DNA from: Acidilobaceae archaeon UBA158
GTDB lineage: Archaea > Thermoproteota > Thermoprotei_A > Sulfolobales > Acidilobaceae
Direction: 5' to 3'
Length of the DNA: 6,800 bases
Assembly: GCA_002506595.1 (NCBI GenBank)
Contig: DAXV01000018.1
Coordinates: 1 to 6,800, forward strand
How positions within the stretch are numbered: position 1 is the first letter of the stretch; every line of letters begins with the position of its first letter. The notes under the pieces were generated by a model. It made no database searches and was not told where the DNA came from. It saw only the letters and a program-made list of their open reading frames with translations. A program made the translations under genes and the position numbers. This document shows positions 5,146 to 6,800 of this stretch, in pieces.

Positions 5146-6189
5146 TTACACCTCCTTAGATAATTTCAATACCTCATCATAAGTTAAGGCCCTTCCCTCA
5201 TTAACGCTCTTATCTTTTATTATGTTTACTAATGCCGTTAATTTTTCATCGCTTAGATTTATATTATAGCTTTGCAGGATTTTTTTAATAAGACTTTTAC
5301 CAGCATAAACATTTACAGAAAATCCTTTCTGAGAAAACAATGATTGATACGATGCATGAGTTCCTGCTGTCATAATATTTGTATTGGTACCTATTATTGG
5401 AAAGTTATCAAAAAAGAATTGGTATCCAACTTTATTTATCAATAATTCTCCTACATATTTATATAAATTCGAGAGATGATCTTCATTTAAATTAATTTGT
5501 TTTCCATATTTTTTCAATGCATTATAAATAATATATAAATCTGCAATTCCATTTCTTTCCCCAATTCCATATACTGTTACAGATACTGATGAAGCCCCTT
5601 CTTCTAATGCTGCCAAGCAGTTTGCAATAGCTAATCCATGATCATTATGGCAATGAACTTCAACTTCCATATCTTCTTTAAAATTCATTTTTACCTCTTT
5701 TATTAAATCCCTCATAAAAGGTGGCATTGCTTTGCCAGTGGTGTCTGGTAGTTGCGCTTTTCTTAACCCTATATCATATAATTTTTTTAATATATTTATA
5801 ATTGATGATCTATTAGATACCACATCTACTAAAGCTACTGTAGTTAAATCGTCCTTTTTTATTGCATATTTAATATCTTCTATTACCTTATCAATATTTT
5901 CATATATAAAAGGAAAGTGCAAAGCTATATGAGCACCAGTATTATAAATTTCATCAATATCATTTTTAATTGCTCTTCCAAGTCCATAAACATTTTTTAT
6001 TAAATTTTTTGAAATTATTTCTTCTGTAACCTTTTTCTCTGACCAATGAGCTGATGGATAACTTACAATAGCTGTTTCAATGCCAGCTTTTCCTAGTAAT
6101 TCAGCTATCTTTATTTTTTCTTGTATTGTAAATGATAGCCCTGGAGATTGAAGTCCTTCTCTTAATGTATCATCTATTAATTTTATCAA
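5146..6189 (-). CDS. DRE-TIM metallolyase family protein (homocitrate/isopropylmalate synthase or HMG-CoA-lyase-like)
   Basis: This 347-residue protein is an HMGL-like TIM barrel catalysing Claisen or retro-Claisen chemistry on acyl-CoA with a divalent metal. Seen: DDTLREGLQSPG at 6-17 (Arg10 and Glu11 at the RD/RE position), LPDTTGKAMP at 147-156, HCHNDHGLAIANCLAALEEG at 179-198 (metal ligands His179 and His181), YGIGERNGIADL at 207-218, and AGTHASY at 275-281. Arg-Glu instead of Arg-Asp, and GERNGI, are features of homocitrate synthases. The cysteine loop of true HMG-CoA lyase is not seen. There is no LeuA-type regulatory domain, so leucine feedback is unlikely. The segments VSYPSAHWSE (42-51) and LHFPFIYENI (90-99) depart from the usual IEaGFP and SdxH motifs, hinting at another substrate. 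The start is TTG 6189, six bases after AGGGG; an in-frame stop lies four codons upstream. The coupling to a CoA-transferase suggests thioester cleavage, which is an inference. Confidence 0.85.
   Translation of the reverse strand: MIKLIDDTLREGLQSPGLSFTIQEKIKIAELLGKAGIETAIVSYPSAHWSEKKVTEEIISKNLIKNVYGLGRAIKNDIDEIYNTGAHIALHFPFIYENIDKVIEDIKYAIKKDDLTTVALVDVVSNRSSIINILKKLYDIGLRKAQLPDTTGKAMPPFMRDLIKEVKMNFKEDMEVEVHCHNDHGLAIANCLAALEEGASSVSVTVYGIGERNGIADLYIIYNALKKYGKQINLNEDHLSNLYKYVGELLINKVGYQFFFDNFPIIGTNTNIMTAGTHASYQSLFSQKGFSVNVYAGKSLIKKILQSYNINLSDEKLTALVNIIKDKSVNEGRALTYDEVLKLSKEV
5149..5157 (-). promoter_or_regulatory. Strong Shine-Dalgarno site embedded in the last codons of the DRE-TIM gene
   Basis: AAGGAGGTG overlaps the final Lys-Glu-Val codons of the upstream gene and lies five bases before the CoA-transferase ATG at 5143. 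It is the strongest SD in the window and suggests high, coupled translation of the second gene. Confidence 0.75.
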
Positions 6190-6195
6190 ATAGGT

Positions 6196-6200
6196 CCCCT
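6196..6200 (-). promoter_or_regulatory. SD-like site of the DRE-TIM gene (TTG start)
   Basis: AGGGG lies six bases before TTG 6189. With an in-frame TAG at 6201-6199 and no in-frame ATG before residue 155, TTG is the only reasonable initiator. Confidence 0.5.
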
Positions 6201-6204
6201 AATT

Positions 6205-6303
6205 TACAAATTGATTTTATAAGATATTTACTTTACATAAAACCCCTTTTATATAAGTATTATTTACTATAAATACTTTATTATATTAACAGCGGTGTTT
6301 AGC
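6205..6303. promoter_or_regulatory. Divergent promoter region of the DRE-TIM/CoA-transferase operon and the MFS gene
   Basis: The symmetric box TTTTATATAAG at 6247-6257 can serve both strands, predicting starts near 6278 (plus) and 6226 (minus). Additional boxes are CTATAAATA at 6267-6275 (plus; start near 6297, almost leaderless) and CTTATAAAAT at 6223-6214 (minus; start near 6194). A 7-base inverted repeat, AAGTATT at 6255-6261 and AATACTT at 6272-6278, lies between the plus-strand TATA box and start site, where a bound repressor would block transcription. GGTG at 6294-6297 is the likely SD of the MFS gene. Confidence 0.5.
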
Positions 6304-6800
6304 ATGGGATCCAATGTAGGTAAGCATTCTATTGCAGCTAGATTAGATAGGCTTCCTTGGACAAGTTTACATACAAAACTGCTTATATTACTTAGCTTGG
6401 GAGAATTTTTTGATTTATACGATATATTTGCAGGAGGATTCACTGTTGCGCCAATACATCTTTACTATCATGTTAGCGTTTCAACTTCAATATTTTATAC
6501 AATAGCAATATTCTTCTTAGGAGCATTTGTCGGAGTAATACTTTTAGGATATATAGGGGATTATTTTGGTAGAAAGACAGTTATACTAATAAATATGGTA
6601 ATAATGAGCGTTGCATACTTATTGACTCCATTCTCACCAAACATTTATGTATTAGGGGCTCTGAGGTTTTTTGCAGGACTAGGAGCAGGTCCAGAAGCAA
6701 TACTTGTTGTAGATATAATGTCGACAGAATTCTTCCAACCATCAATGAGAGGAAAAAGGCTTGCAACTGCATATACTATAGCTTGGTTATCTCCATTGGT
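6304..6800 (+). CDS. MFS metabolite:H+ symporter, 3' end beyond the window
   Basis: The frame opens at ATG 6304 and stays open to the window edge, giving 165 residues of a protein that is usually 430-450 long. Seen: a charged cytoplasmic N-terminus, then GEFFDLYDIFAGG at about 33-45 with the F-D-x-Y-D motif of TM1 in the metabolite:H+ symporter (sugar/aromatic-acid/dicarboxylate) group. TM2 spans about 62-82. The loop GYIGDYFGRK at 82-91 is MFS motif A. TM3 spans about 93-110 and TM4 about 115-136, with RFFAGLGAGPE; the loop FFQPSMRGKR at 143-152 is also typical. GGTG six bases upstream supports the start. It probably imports a carboxylate or another small metabolite with protons across the cytoplasmic membrane. 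Its divergent promoter shared with the DRE-TIM/CoA-transferase operon suggests that it brings in the substrate of these enzymes. The substrate cannot be read from the sequence. Confidence 0.88.
   Translation, partial: MGSNVGKHSIAARLDRLPWTSLHTKLLILLSLGEFFDLYDIFAGGFTVAPIHLYYHVSVSTSIFYTIAIFFLGAFVGVILLGYIGDYFGRKTVILINMVIMSVAYLLTPFSPNIYVLGALRFFAGLGAGPEAILVVDIMSTEFFQPSMRGKRLATAYTIAWLSPL

Noticed and set aside
5732..5932. Plus-strand open frame of about 66 codons
   Set aside because: It is antisense to the DRE-TIM gene barrel region and has no independent evidence.
5146..6189. Assignment as a true HMG-CoA lyase
   Set aside because: The glycine/cysteine-rich catalytic loop of HMG-CoA lyase is not present; the corresponding region reads GIGERNGIADL as in synthases.
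6581..6772. Minus-strand open frame of about 63 codons
   Set aside because: It is opposite the MFS transporter, whose plus-strand frame has clear MFS motifs; the minus frame has none.
1..6800. CRISPR array, tRNA/rRNA genes, insertion-sequence ends or toxin-antitoxin pair
   Set aside because: No regularly spaced long repeats, no GC-rich structured RNA segments, no transposase-like frame and no small paired genes were found on either strand.

Overview
The window looks archaeal, AT-rich and gene-dense. Translation starts sit behind GGTGA/GGAGGTG-type Shine-Dalgarno (SD) sites. Intergenic regions carry TTTATATAA-like TATA boxes rather than bacterial -35/-10 pairs, and the regulator has the archaeal bacterio-opsin-activator (HTH_10) helix-turn-helix. 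The very low GC, the HTH_10 protein and an MFS metabolite:H+ symporter would suit a thermoacidophilic Thermoproteota archaeon (Caldisphaera/Sulfolobales-like) or a Thermoplasmatales relative. The lineage is an inference and cannot be fixed from this sequence.

Layout, left to right. On the minus strand, a two-subunit aconitase-superfamily hydro-lyase (LeuC-like large subunit, then LeuD-like small subunit) is preceded by a 43-codon reading frame that resembles the C-terminal end of a GlcG/HbpS-like (DUF336) protein. This unit has its own TATA box near 2118. A gene-poor, extremely AT-rich stretch of about 440 bases follows (2096-2539). Next is a minus-strand cyclase-family (PF04199) metal hydrolase, transcribed divergently from a plus-strand HTH_10 regulator. 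The regulator ends base-to-base against a convergent minus-strand operon made of a DRE-TIM metallolyase/homocitrate-synthase-like protein followed by a class III (CaiB/BaiF) CoA-transferase. That operon is divergent from an MFS transporter that runs off the right edge.

How the genes may work together (inference): the set looks more like an organic-acid utilisation island than leucine or lysine biosynthesis. No LeuB/LysB-type dehydrogenase, LysW/X or full-length LeuA is present, while a transporter, a CoA-transferase, a hydrolase and a regulator are. A consistent model has the MFS symporter import an unsaturated or cyclic carboxylate and the cyclase-family hydrolase open a ring or amide. The LeuCD-like enzyme would then add or move water to give a hydroxy-dicarboxylate, the CaiB protein load CoA onto it, and the DRE-TIM enzyme cleave the thioester by retro-Claisen chemistry (for example citramalyl-CoA to acetyl-CoA and pyruvate). 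The substrate cannot be read from the sequence. No tRNA, rRNA, CRISPR array, insertion sequence or attachment site was seen.
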